From the NCBI GenBank assembly GCA_028673005.1, contig CM054114.1:126323307-126387306 (forward strand): DNA of 64,000 nt, in the 5' to 3' direction. The position numbers were made by a program, and so were the translations under genes. Origin of the DNA: Tanypteryx hageni (taxonomy: Eukaryota; Arthropoda; Insecta; Odonata; Petaluridae). This document shows positions 51,610-62,526 of the stretch, piece after piece. Below the pieces are notes generated by a model. That model worked only from the letters and a program-made list of their open reading frames with translations. It was not told where the DNA came from and did no database searches. Each line of letters starts with the position of its first letter. Position 1 is the stretch's first letter.

Positions 51610-53364
51610 TTATTTATTAACACATTTCTTGCGTTTGACTCTGAAGTCCTTCTTATGAGAGCATTTCAACTTATGCAGCTCGAATTCTCCGTCTTCGGAT
51701 TCGCAGAAATAAAATTTCGAACAGTCTGAGGGGTCCGGGTATAAACCCGCTTCGTGACACCGGAATTTCGACAGTGGAGTGGTTGTCCTGTGTTTGTGGT
51801 GCTTGGAAGTGGAAGTCATTTGCCTTGTTTTGTAGTACTTCTTCGTCGACCTGGTTGTCGGATGCGAAGTGGCTGTCGTTGCTTTCGTTGGACTCTCTAT
51901 TAATGCTGTATTATCTAGAATGTCCATTGTGGTATTAATGGGCAATGTATTTGTGGTTGTTGAGGTTCTCAGACTGTATGAGGAAGACGTAATCGTAAGG
52001 ATTGCCATTGTTGTAGTAACTATGGGTGTAATCATAATGGCAGACTTAGTTTGAAATTACTGGTGATAATGATGAAGAAGTACTTTCTAGAAAGTCGGAA
52101 GTGGCATTATTGGCGAATATACCTATGACTGGAGAAGTTCTAGGTATGTCCAAGGAGACTGTACCTATGATGGTTGCCATCCTTGCAATGGAAGTTATAT
52201 TTTCTGGGATCCTTGTCATATTAGTGGGGCGTAGAGATATTCTCCAGCTGTCTGGAGAAGTTGTATTAGCTAGGATTTCAGTTGTAGTGTTAGAAGTCAG
52301 TGCGATTGTGATTTTAGAAGGTCTGAAACTGAGGATGTTATATATTCAGGGATATCCATAGCGGTACTCGCGTTTTGCGTGGCTGTGGTTGTACACCTCC
52401 TTGGAATGTCTGTGGTAGTTGTTTCTTCTGACACGCTTATTGTCAAATTATCGGCGACTGTACTTGTGGTTGAAGAGGTGCTTCTACTTTCCGAAGATAT
52501 CGGAGTTTATGGAATGTACGCTGCAAGAGTTTCGGGGATATCTGTAGCTGTAGAAGTTCTAAAAATGTCCGTGGAAGTTTTATTTTCTGGGTTATTCGTC
52601 GTGGTGTTAGTGGAGGATGTAGTATATGCAGTTGATGAAACTCTCGAGCCGTCTGAGGAAGTTATGTTTGGTAATGTTTGTGATATTGTATTAGCGGCGG
52701 GTACATCTGTTACTGGGAACGTTCCCGTATCGCCTGAAAAGATTGTATGTTTTTCAATATTTAATGTGATGGTAGATTTATTTGTCACAGCAGAAATTTT
52801 AGGAATATCTGTGAAAGTTGCATTTCCTGTGAAAACTGTTTATACATCGAAAGTCTCTTTAACTGTCGATGAAGAAAGTGTAGCACCGTCTGGGAAAGCT
52901 TTAGTAATTGGATGTTCTGTTGTGGCATTAGTAGACATTGACGCCGCAATCGAATTCGCTAAGATTGTAGTCTTTGTTTTAGTTTTGGTTTCATTGACAG
53001 AGGGAACTGGAGTCGTAGGCAAAAGCACAGTTAAATTACAAATCTTTAAAATTTCCATGCTTAGAAGAATCGATTAGGCAGATGTGGTATTTGTTGGGGT
53101 TCAGAAGATCTGGAAATCTTCCCTCCGGCGTGCAAACGAACGGCGGCGCAGCATTGGTCGTCGTCGTTGTCGTTGGAGAGCGGCACGGCCCGTATGTGCC
53201 CTCAAACTGGGAGTCCATGTTGCATGTGAATTGCTCAGGACACATAATTGCATCACCCATTGGAATGTCTCCGACGCATACTTGCACGGCGGTGCAGTTA
53301 TGGCAGTAAAACCTGGCTTCACTGCAAATTTGGCCGTAAGCGCATGCAGAAAACCCGTAAATAT
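51610..53364 (-). pseudogene. Gene C: decaying mucin-like chitin-binding gene
   Basis: The second exon starts after TTTGTTTTTCAG at 53364. It encodes the tail of a signal peptide, then the shared Cys module (CHNCTAVQVC..MCPEQFTC) with its seventh cysteine replaced by Gly. A TTTTTTNAA linker follows, then the start of a CBM14 domain (FVCTPEGRFPDLLNPNKYHIC). The frame then shifts near 53050 and continues as a long Thr/Ser-rich mucin-like region with recurring TDIP-type motifs. That region is cut by in-frame TAA at 52840-52842 and 52507-52509 and TGA at 52297-52299, with further shifts near 52300 and 52060. A final CBM14 (FRCHEAGLYPDPSDCSKFYFC) ends at 51610. The exon starts in phase 1, unlike A, B and D, and I found no matching first exon. 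A candidate polyadenylation signal is at 51407-51412. Either a pseudogene or a fast-evolving mucin with hidden introns or assembly errors; I favour pseudogene. Confidence 0.6.
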
Positions 53365-54889
53365 CTGAAAAACAAATATGCATCTTAGAGAAACTCATCT
53401 CCAAAGTAACATATCGCCTTGCATCACGATTTTAGATTCAAATTTAGTAGCATGCCTGCAATTTATAATTAACAGTGTGTTCAAGTCTATGCACGTAAGC
53501 TTCGTAACTTCAACTCATGGAATAAATTGTAAAATGAATTAAGAATCCATGTTTATCTTCGTATTGGCGTAGACGATAAGTTTAAATATAAGTTTTTATT
53601 AAAAATGAAACCTCCCTGCGTTCAAAAGAATAAAACCTTACGTAATCACGCTCGAATTTTATTATCGGCTTAAAAATCTGTAAAATATAATTATTGTTTT
53701 TCACATTTATCAAAATTCTCTGCACAAAAGTTGATGCTAATTGATTTGCTTTTTAAATTTATAAAAGCTAAATGTTGTTCTTTGTTGAAGATGAAAAGGA
53801 TCTCGATCGAGGCGAAAAATGATGGAATGTTTTTAGATGGGTTTTCTGAAGGAGAAGTAACGAATTTCTTCTATTACCACTATTTTTACAAATTTGTCCT
53901 TCTTCCTAGATGCGATAAAATAGGTTGATTAAGGTGCCCAGTAGGTATCATATAATGGCATCCCACACTGTACTCTTTCGGCGGATTGATGGGTGAACGT
54001 AAATATTAATGAACGTAGTATTTAGTTCGATTTGAATGGAAAGTTTGGTGGAACACACAATGCCTGACAAAATTTACAGTACTAGCCTTAGTTCAGACAA
54101 TACCAGCAATTATAAAAGGGTGTTGTAAAACAAAATATTCTTATCTTATCCTGTCATGTCTGCTCCAGTTCTTTTGCTTCTTCAGAGCAATTCCTTACAA
54201 CTAACGTAAAAAACTTAGCACAGCTCTAGGTATTGTTATTTTTCAAAGTTTATTACAACACAAATGAAAGTTTATTTAAATACATTTTAATATTTTAATA
54301 CCATAACGATTAAAACCGAAGGTATATCAAAGTAATAAATCTTTGATTGAAAATGATCGTAAATATAAATGCTTCAATATTTTTCCAATCAAGATTTGTT
54401 GTTTATTCTTATTTTAGTTCAAAATGGCCTTTTTGGTGTTCTTCCATTTTTGTTTTTATAATATACGGGCGAGCGATATATTTTTTCTCATTCGCGTCTT
54501 AAGGGTCTTTCGTGACTCTCTCAGCTTCTTACACGATTAAACTTATGTGCCAAAATGATGCTTATTAAAGCCTTAATATGTCATATTTTCCTTTCCTCGT
54601 CAACGTGCAGGAGATGTTTTCGAAGTTGGGAAATTGGTGGGAGCCTTTCGGAACTAAAAAGTTCTTGTGAAGGGCATCTGTGTTCGGTATCAATCGTCTT
54701 ATGTCATCATTATTTTTTCCTGTTACCCTGTCTTTCTTTATGTAACGCTTCATCTCAGGCTTTTTCGCTTACTAAACTTGGTCCATGATATTTCTGACCT
54801 CATTCTTCATACATACATGGACCTGTAAAACTTCTCCATGTATGCGCATTATTGTTTTTCAAAAATAATAAAAAAGGAGAATGGTCATA
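53365..54889. other. No recognisable gene
   Basis: The missing first exon of gene C should lie here or further to the right, but no ATG with a signal peptide and matching donor was convincing. Confidence 0.4.
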
Positions 54890-54897
54890 CACACATA

Positions 54898-55154
54898 CAG
54901 TGCCGTAACTAGGGTATGGCGAAGTTGGGATTTGCCATAGGCGCCGTTTGGAAAAGGCACCAAGCATTCCCGCAAAAGGTGGCAAAAGTTTATTTTCCCA
55001 TAAATAAGTATTTATTTAATATTCCAATGTTAAAGTCATTGTCCACTCAAACTATACTTATACTTTATTAAAACGCGTGAAAAAAATATTCTACATAATC
55101 TCGGTGTTTCCTAATACGTTCCCATAGGCGCCATATCTACCAGGCATGTCACTG
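54898..55154. mobile_element. hAT-type miniature element (family 3)
   Basis: The left end reads CAGTGCCGTAACTAGGGTAT; the right end, reverse-complemented, reads CAGTGACATGCCTGGTAGAT. The flanking 8-mers cacacata (54890-54897) and cacatata (55155-55162) differ at one base. Confidence 0.8.
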
Positions 55155-55506
55155 CACATATATACCTTCCAAAAATGCATAATTTTCGCGACTTGAAGTA
55201 TTATTTTAATTTTGATTATATTAAAAATGTATTCAAGTACATACCGTAATTTTCCGATTGTAATACGAACCCAAATACAAAACCCAACCATGTTTTCAGA
55301 ATAGATAAATCAAAAGAGTCTTAATACCATGTATAATTGGCACCAACAATTTTGTAGAATTAAGATTATTGTAACCTTTCGGTATGGGTAAGGAAAGGGA
55401 GAGAAATTATTTATAGTTGGAATTGCGAGGGATTAACCCGACACGGCAGTTTCAAATATACCAGTGTATTTTGGTTATATAGTATAACCACCTCCACGGT
55501 ATAGTA

Positions 55507-55677
55507 CAGGGATGGCAAATGATTTTTATGTCGCGTGCCAAGATAGTAATGTGAATCATCAAAATTTGTTTTTGCTTGCCACTAGTTTACTCCTTTAAGA
55601 AACTTCTTTAATGCTTAAAATACAAGCTTACCCGTGCCAAGTAAAATCTCACGCGTGACATGTATTTGCCATCCCTG
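55507..55677. mobile_element. hAT-type miniature element (family 4)
   Basis: The inverted ends share CAGGGATGGCAAAT exactly, and further subterminal similarity includes a GTGCCAAG motif on both sides. A perfect 8-bp duplication, gtatagta, flanks the 171-bp element (55499-55506 and 55678-55685). Confidence 0.92.
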
Positions 55678-55801
55678 GTATAGTAGGAAGATCCACAATC
55701 ACTTACTTTTGCGTTGTCTGTCACAATATGTTCTCTCTCTCTCTCGCATATAAGTTGATCTTCCCAATCCACCTAAAAAGTTACACTGTAAACGATACGT
55801 G

Positions 55802-57119
55802 CAGGGCCGGTGTTGGAGGCAGGGTGGAATCCCCAGGCAGGGTAGACTTGACTCTTTCTGCCTGGCTGCAGAGTGGACACTAGAGTCCGTCTCGCCTAAA
55901 CCAGTCATCAGGTAGGATGGACTCAAGGTGGTACCATGGACTCTCTAGAGTCCGTCTTGCCTGGGCTAGGCAGGGTGGACTCTATGAAATATATAGATTT
56001 TGATTTGTCAATGTTTTCGAGTACATTTTGATTTTAACGATCATCTCAGGATTTCTCGAGAAATATAAAATAACAAAATTAGGATTTTGATGGTTTTTAA
56101 AGTTATAAACTGTTATTACAAACAAATAAGAATTGGACAATAAGACTATGTTAAATAAAAATTCTTTGTATATTTATATTGATTGGGAATAATTCCTATT
56201 TATTGGTTTTTCCTTTTTTCATTGAAAAGGAAGCATAAACAACTCATTGATTTATCGGACATCCTAACCCTGTGCTCTTCGATAATTGACAATAATTATA
56301 CAAACCTCGCGATCTGAATAATATGCTTCAAATGAAATTGTGCTTAAAATTGCATACGATGTTTCTTACTTAACTTGAGAGAAACAACATTCCAAAATGG
56401 AAAGCAATAAAATATCTCCGCAGAAACCTTACGAATAAATGGGATATTGATTTGCTTGGATTATTACGTAATAATATGCCTACATAGTAGATTGGCATAA
56501 ATGATAATTCTGTATCCTGTATTTAGCCCAATAAAAAGCAATAATTCCATTCTATTATGTATAAGGAAAATCACAAATTTTCGAATCAAAACAATTACTT
56601 GAGCTAATACGGCACAGATTTCTATTTACTCTTAGACAAAAATGAGAAAGCATTATCTATTTCTGGAAGTTTTGTGTGGAAAGAAGACTATGTTGTCTGA
56701 TAAATCTGTAAATTGTTTATGCTTCCTAAATTTAAAAAATCTTATAGTAGGTTTAAAAAAATAAATATAAAAACCGTCAAAATCAACATTTATTCACTGT
56801 GTGTTTATGGAGAAATCTTGATGCTCGTTAAAATCAATCTTTCGATACCGTTTTGTAGATATTGCAATCTCTGTGTATTCCATTTATGGAGTATACTTTT
56901 CCATCTTGTTATGATTTTTGTCACGCATTATGTTCCATAGCTTAATTAAGTATTCATTTAAGGCACTGTGTGACTCATTAAAATTTATTCCAAAAACATA
57001 TTCGCGATTTTGGCTAATCGCAAGTGACTTGGATCCAAATTCATTCTTGCCCACCCTCGAGAAAAGTGGGGCCGGGCCTGACCCTGCCTATAGTCCACCC
57101 TGCCTGCTAAACCGGCACG
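55802..57119. mobile_element. Probable 1.3-kb non-autonomous DNA transposon with subterminal repeats
   Basis: The left end reads CAGGGCCGGTGTTGG followed by AGGCAGGGTGGA. The right end, reverse-complemented, reads CGTGCCGGTTTAGC followed by AGGCAGGGTGGA. The motif agagtccgtctcgcct occurs twice near the left end, and GGCAGGGTGGA/GGCAGGGTAGAC recur several times. No clear 8-bp duplication is visible, so the right end may be damaged. The interior is AT-rich and non-coding. Confidence 0.6.
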
Positions 57120-59540
57120 AAATTTTGCGGGGCCAGGGGCAAAGACTTTAAGATAGGCAAGTGATAAATGTTAATAAATGTTTAAAAAATTCTTTAACCT
57201 TCGTTCTAAAATTATTTTATATAAAGTCCTAAAGGAAAAAAGTATTCTATTTTTTTATTTTTAAACTAAAATTTTAAAATAAACACAATAATAAACGTAA
57301 CATTATTGAGCTTAATCAGTGACAATTCGTCCAGGAATGAGGGTTATAGACCGGCTGGGAAAAATGTTTTGCTTTGTTGCCATGTATAATACGCACCCTA
57401 ACTTTATGGCCTATTTTTTAAAATGCGTATTATGTACGGAAATTTACAGCAAGTTTATAACGAGACATTTTTATTGACACCAATCGTTCCAGAACATCTT
57501 CGCACACTTGATGATAAGTTTCTTTGAGTTTGTAAAAAAAACAAGTATTTAAGTTACTTGAATCAAACTAAAAATCATATTTTATTATTTTATTTGCTTT
57601 GAGCATTTTCCAAGAAGACAAGATTTAATTCAGTACTTTCAAGCTGTTTTTTCCATAATTTTTCACCAAAAAAGAATATAATGTTTTAATTTACTATTAG
57701 AATTAAAAGCACCGTAGACGGCGTTGAAGATATCCACGACATCCCTCAGGTTTCTCTCTGCACGAACACACTCAAAACAGAATGACGCCGAATAGGAGAG
57801 CAGTAGCATTTCTCTGTTTGTTTACTCATTCCTCGTCTGTAAAGCTTCTTCACTCGGAGTAACGTCGCTAGAACCATTTTTTAATGATTTATCGGAAAAG
57901 TTTTTGAGGAAAATATTTGTGCTTACCCCTTGAAATATAAAACATAATTCTTACTTGATTAAATAGAATGTGTATAAAGATATTCCTTACCTTTTTTTAG
58001 ATGGTTAATGAAGATAAGATTTTAAATATCTGACACTAACCCTAAGTTCATCGCAAGACGCCAAACTTGCCTTTTGTTGTAATTCTCCTCAATGTTTGTG
58101 CTGTGTATCCAATCCATACTGTTCTACTTTAGCACTAATACTTCGCTAAAGAAATTGAACTCTCGTTTGAGCCTATTTTAGGGAAATGACGCCACATATC
58201 TTTGCCTGTTTTTCAAACTTCTCCCTTCGTTTTTTTCTTCCACATAAAATGGCTTGCTGAAAAACGTTGAACCGTTCCTTTCGTAGAGAATTATGCGATT
58301 CATAGCAGCATTCCGTTAAATAAATACATCTAATTGTCAATTTTTTATTTAATTTTTCATCAAATTAAATATTAGACGTAAAAAACCGAAAAGTACTCTT
58401 TCGCAAATATGCGAACTTCTTCGAAATTCATTGCTTAATACAGGGCACATATGAACATAGATATAGACATAATTTAATTTCAGCGATTTACCAGAATTAA
58501 AAATTCCATTATATTGTAAATGTTATTAAACTCGGTTCATAATATGCTATTACAGAACGTAAATTATTTAAATTCATCAAGATAATAAAGACATCCTTTA
58601 ATATCGTGTGTTTTTATAAATTTGAAATAGGCGCTCACAGAGCATTGCATTCGGTTGATGATTTGAGATTTAAAGTGAGAAAAACAAAGGTTTATGTCAA
58701 CAATGTGGTTCAGACTTCATTAACAACACTAGCAGATTCAAAATAAATAAGCACTTCATTTCATAATCCAAAGAATAAGTACTGATCTCAGGTATCACCA
58801 ATAGCCATTAAAAATTTATGGGACGCCATATGCGCATTTCGGCTACAAAGAGCCGCTACCAGTGATATTTAATCAAACCTCCTCCGCTTCATTTCCTTTA
58901 AAACAGCCCTCTTAGTGTTTTTTGTGTTTTCATTGAAACAAGCGAGATATGTATTTTTACACATTCACTGCTCGAGAGAATTTCATTTTCAAGAATAAGA
59001 AGACTTCTAAACTCTAAAAAATATAGGTTTTGGAGAGTGACTGTCTTTATATGGGTTTTACGGTTTTATTAAGGTATTTACAATATAAGAAAATTAATTA
59101 ATCATAGAGATGGTCATCAATAATCATTACAATAAAACTTTGCTGTGAAAACATAAATAAAATATTAAATAAAACAACCGCTCATAATAAAAAACCAATT
59201 ACTAAAAGAAAAAAGACATTGCGGAGGGTGTATAAATCATCAATGAAAATAAGCACGCTTAGCAATCAAACGATTATGTAACACGATTACGTATGCATTG
59301 TTTATTACGTCGTATTTATGTAGGACTTAGACCGAGAATCATTGACACTTAAGCGCGTATTACAAATACCTCTACTTTTATTGCAGGATAATGTCCTGCT
59401 GTTGGGAGCGAGTTTCGTCAGACACTAGGAATAAGGAAACGGCACCCCCCCCCCCCCCCCGCCACACGCTTTCTGCGGTTCGCAGGATAGTACCGTGAAT
59501 GCTCTCCTTCAATAAAACTTCCCAGATCAGAAACGGACAA
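57120..59540. other. Intergenic, nothing recognised
   Basis: AT-rich DNA downstream of gene D, with a 16-base C run at 59445-59460. No supported coding region. Confidence 0.45.
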
Positions 59541-59547
59541 TCAGGTT

Positions 59548-59553
59548 TTTATT
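59548..59553 (-). terminator. Polyadenylation signal of gene D
   Basis: AATAAA on the minus strand, 74 bp past the stop codon of gene D. Confidence 0.65.
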
Positions 59554-59626
59554 GTGAAGATTATAAATTCCGCAACACCATCCGCCTGTAAATGTTACGA
59601 TGGTTTGATATATTTTCCAATCATTT

Positions 59627-62455
59627 TTAACCGGCCACGCAGCCGGACAGTATGGCACTCACGCACTTCTTGGTAGATGGACTGAAAAGTGTCGTGGTCG
59701 GGCAGGTGTACTTGTACTGGTACCATCCACCCGACGGGTTGATCTGGCACATGTAGTAGTTGGAACAGTTCGTGGTGTCCGAGAACCTCCCGACCGCAGT
59801 GCAGCTGTATGTCGGGGCTGCTGTCGTCGTACTAGCCGTTGTTGTAGAAGCCGTTGTCGTAGAAGCCGTTGTCGTGCTAGTCGTGGTCGTCGTCGTAGTT
59901 ATCAGCACGCACATGCTGGCCGTCGGATTGAACGTAGAGCCAGATGGACAGGTGAGCAGTATCTTAATGAAAGTACTATCTAAGTTTCTGAAGCACATGT
60001 AATAATTTTGTGAGTTCAAGGGATCTGGGAACCTTCCTTCGTTTACGCAAGTGAAGGCGGGGGCTGGTGTGGTGGTCGTGGTCGTGGTGGTGACGGGGCA
60101 CGTTCCCAATACGCATCCGAACGGGGCGTTATTGTTGCAAGAGAAACCATCTGGACATGTTATAGTGCTTGTCGTAGGAATGCCGCTGACGCATACCAGA
60201 GCTACGGTGCAGTTGTAACACTGGAATCCATTGGCACAGACCTGTGCGGCAGCAGTAGTGATGGACCATGCAGATATCTGCGAAAAATTTTTGGAGATCG
60301 TAGTTTCGTTATAACGGAGGGTTTTCCCGACCAAAATTTAGCATTAATGTTTTCCATTTAAAAACAGAAACGATGAAATAATATGTTCTTAATGTAGCAG
60401 TTGCTTGAGTCACGCGAGAGATTTTATCCCAATTAATTTTCGTAATATAAAGATGAAAAACTGTCACAATAATTTTGATATTTAAAAAATGGATGAGGCG
60501 ACTCATTATATCTTACTGAAACACCAAAGTAAGTAAGACTGCTACTCAAACAAACTGGAGAAAAAACCGGTACTGTTTTCATAACTGGGTGGAAGGTTAA
60601 CAAAGCGACGTTAGAGCTATCGATGGCGAGAAAGCGACGAGAAATTGTACTAAAATGTAAAATGCTACCAGTACGCGACATAGGCCTCCTCGGCCCCCCG
60701 GGTTGGGTAAGTTTGGTTAAGTGGTATTGGTTCCTTCCCACGTTCACTGTGCCCCCCCCCCTCTCGGGTTGGGTTGTTGCTTTCATCTACTATGATATTA
60801 CTCATACTGTTTTCCTTCTTATATTTACGTATGACGTTTAACTTCCGCTTTTTCGCCTTTCCCCGTGGTAGTTCCATTTCCGGTCGCTTTCTCGCCATCG
60901 ACAGCGCTACCGTCGGTTTGTTTACCTTCCACCCGGTTATGGAAACAGTACCAAAACACCTACTGATTTGCGAATAGTAGCTATAAATACAGAACATTTA
61001 ATCCAAAAGGTGGAATGAAATTTATATAATCTAAAAATTTGGGCTTAACTTAATGGTAAGTGATAATCATACTTAGAAGAAAGGAACAACTATTTATCTT
61101 CCACACAAATATCCATTATTATTATTGTTAAAGTTACGTAGTGGTTACTATCATCTAAGTAGGAATAAAGGTTTGCTGAAACCGTTTGTGAGAGAAAGGA
61201 AAAATAGAGTTAGGTTACCGAATGCATGTTACGTCAAGATGGACCCAAGCTGGAAAGGAAACAAATTACTTTGTAACAAATTTCACTTTTAAAAGAATAC
61301 TTAAAAGCGAAATTTGTTACAAAGTAATTTGCTTCCTTTCTACGCCTAAAAGGGAAATTTTTCATAAAGTTTACCCGAAAGCGATTAGTTTCACCAATCA
61401 AAGCTTTTTAAGGATCAAACCAGCTCATTTTGTAGAAATAAAAAAGTTGGTCGTCCGCATAAAATTATTTCTTTTGAGTTATTTTCGGTCACGGAAAACA
61501 TAAGTATTCGTATTACTCACCAAATTTAATTTTTAACCTTGGAATTCCTGGATTTGCAACCTACCACTCATTGTTAATAGGAAATAAATTACATACTTAA
61601 TTTTTGCTGACGCAGTCGAAAGTCAATGAGAAAAGCCAAAAATATTCGAATCGTAGAATTTCAAATGGTGACGGGAAGTATACCTTCTTAGCCTAATGAA
61701 ATATCCTAGTAATAGGCGTTCGAAACTGGGTGAAACCACTTCTTTTTCAACTTAATATCGTTGGCGTGGAGTTAATTTTATAGAAACCATCGTTGATTTT
61801 CACTCTGATTTCAATGCGTTTCCGCTGAAAATAATTCTGTAATGCTGGCGAATAAACTACGATAATCTTCGTCTAACTTGAGCTCTGGCTTAAAGCGGCA
61901 GAGGGGAAAGACACAACAAAATCACACACAAGAACAGTGGCGGAGTCAGGAATTTATTTTAGGTCGGCAAATAATGAAAGGTTTTTTTCTCAAGGAGATT
62001 AGGTACCCTTTTATTTTACTATTATAATTTTCAATAATAACTCATTAAGAACGCTAAAAAATTTTTTAAAAATAGTTTCATTTAATAAATGCATTTATTT
62101 TTAAGTTCAAGTTGAAATAAATAAATTAGATAACTCAAAAGCAGTCGCAGCTCAAACCATTTGCGATATTGGGAGCGCAAATACCCAGCTGCTCCCCCTC
62201 GGCCGACTGCACAAGGATGAAAATGACGTGGCAACGTATCCATTCAGTGATTGGCCGGAGCTCTTTTCGACTACTCCTCCACACTAACTTTTCTCGGTTG
62301 CCGTAGCTCAAGTTATACTTCATTGAATAAAAACTATCGAATCCGCCTATAATATCACCCCGATGGTTAATCCCGCCATATAATATAAGATATCTTACCA
62401 AAACTGCGAGGGTGACAAGGACGGAAGCAGAGCGACTCCACGTTACTCTCGCCAT
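59627..62455 (-). CDS. Gene D: secreted mucin-like protein with 8-Cys module and two CBM14 domains
   Basis: Two exons: 62455-62399 (19 codons) and 60277-59627, joined in phase 0. The donor is TTTTG|GTAAGA and the acceptor TTTTTCGCAG|ATA. The 235-residue product begins with a clear signal peptide whose core, SVLVTLAVLISAW, spans the junction. Residues 33-79 are the 8-cysteine module, spaced exactly as in gene A. A TTTTTTTTPAPA linker follows, then a four-cysteine CBM14 (cysteines 96, 114, 129 and 142; GRFPDPLNSQNYYMC). A Thr/Ser/Ala linker of STTTA repeats comes next, then a six-cysteine CBM14 (178, 190, 196, 211, 224 and 232; NCSNYYMC). The Thr-rich linkers are likely O-glycosylated, giving a peritrophin-type domain arrangement. 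The promoter has both TATA and initiator. The 2.1-kb intron holds an inverted-repeat element and a strong hairpin. Likely a chitin-associated extracellular matrix protein; tissue unknown. Confidence 0.88.
60555..60965. mobile_element. Non-autonomous DNA element with about 95-bp inverted ends, in the intron of gene D
   Basis: Arms at about 60555-60651 and 60870-60965 are reverse complements with scattered differences. Shared blocks include GGTACTGTTT, GGGTGGAAGGT and TCGATGGCGAGAAAGCGAC. The 220-bp centre is G/C-rich with a run of C. I could not find a target duplication and do not assign a superfamily. Confidence 0.7.
61253..61340 (-). repeat. 40-bp-stem hairpin in the intron of gene D
   Basis: Arms 61253-61292 and 61301-61340 match at 38 of 40 positions around an 8-base loop. 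In RNA of the gene D sense (minus) strand both differences become G-U pairs, so the stem is fully paired. On the plus strand they are A-C mismatches. It could be a small foldback element or a hairpin RNA precursor. Confidence 0.85.
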
Positions 62456-62492
62456 CTCCTGCTCAGTTCGAGAACATCTGACAGTCGAAGAA

Positions 62493-62526
62493 TGAAAACC
62501 GCTCGGTATCGGCTGGTTCTCTTATA
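62493..62526 (-). promoter_or_regulatory. TATA + initiator promoter of gene D
   Basis: TATAAG on the minus strand (62526-62521) precedes TCATTC, a full match to the arthropod initiator consensus TCAKTY, with its A at 62493, 33 bp after the first T. The implied 5' UTR is 38 nt. Confidence 0.7.

Noticed and set aside
52379..53077. 232-residue Val-rich plus-strand frame
   Set aside because: It is the antisense of the Thr/Ser-rich mucin region of gene C (Thr codons read backwards as Val/Cys-rich sequence), not a membrane protein.
55091..55291. Minus-strand ATG with a hydrophobic start near 55291, considered as the first exon of gene C
   Set aside because: Its donor phase does not match the gene C acceptor and the signal-peptide core is interrupted by charged residues.
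61935..62000. CAGTGGCGGAGTCAGGAATTT, a common start of arthropod hAT-type elements
   Set aside because: No matching right end or 8-bp duplication was found within several hundred bases, so it is not listed as an element.
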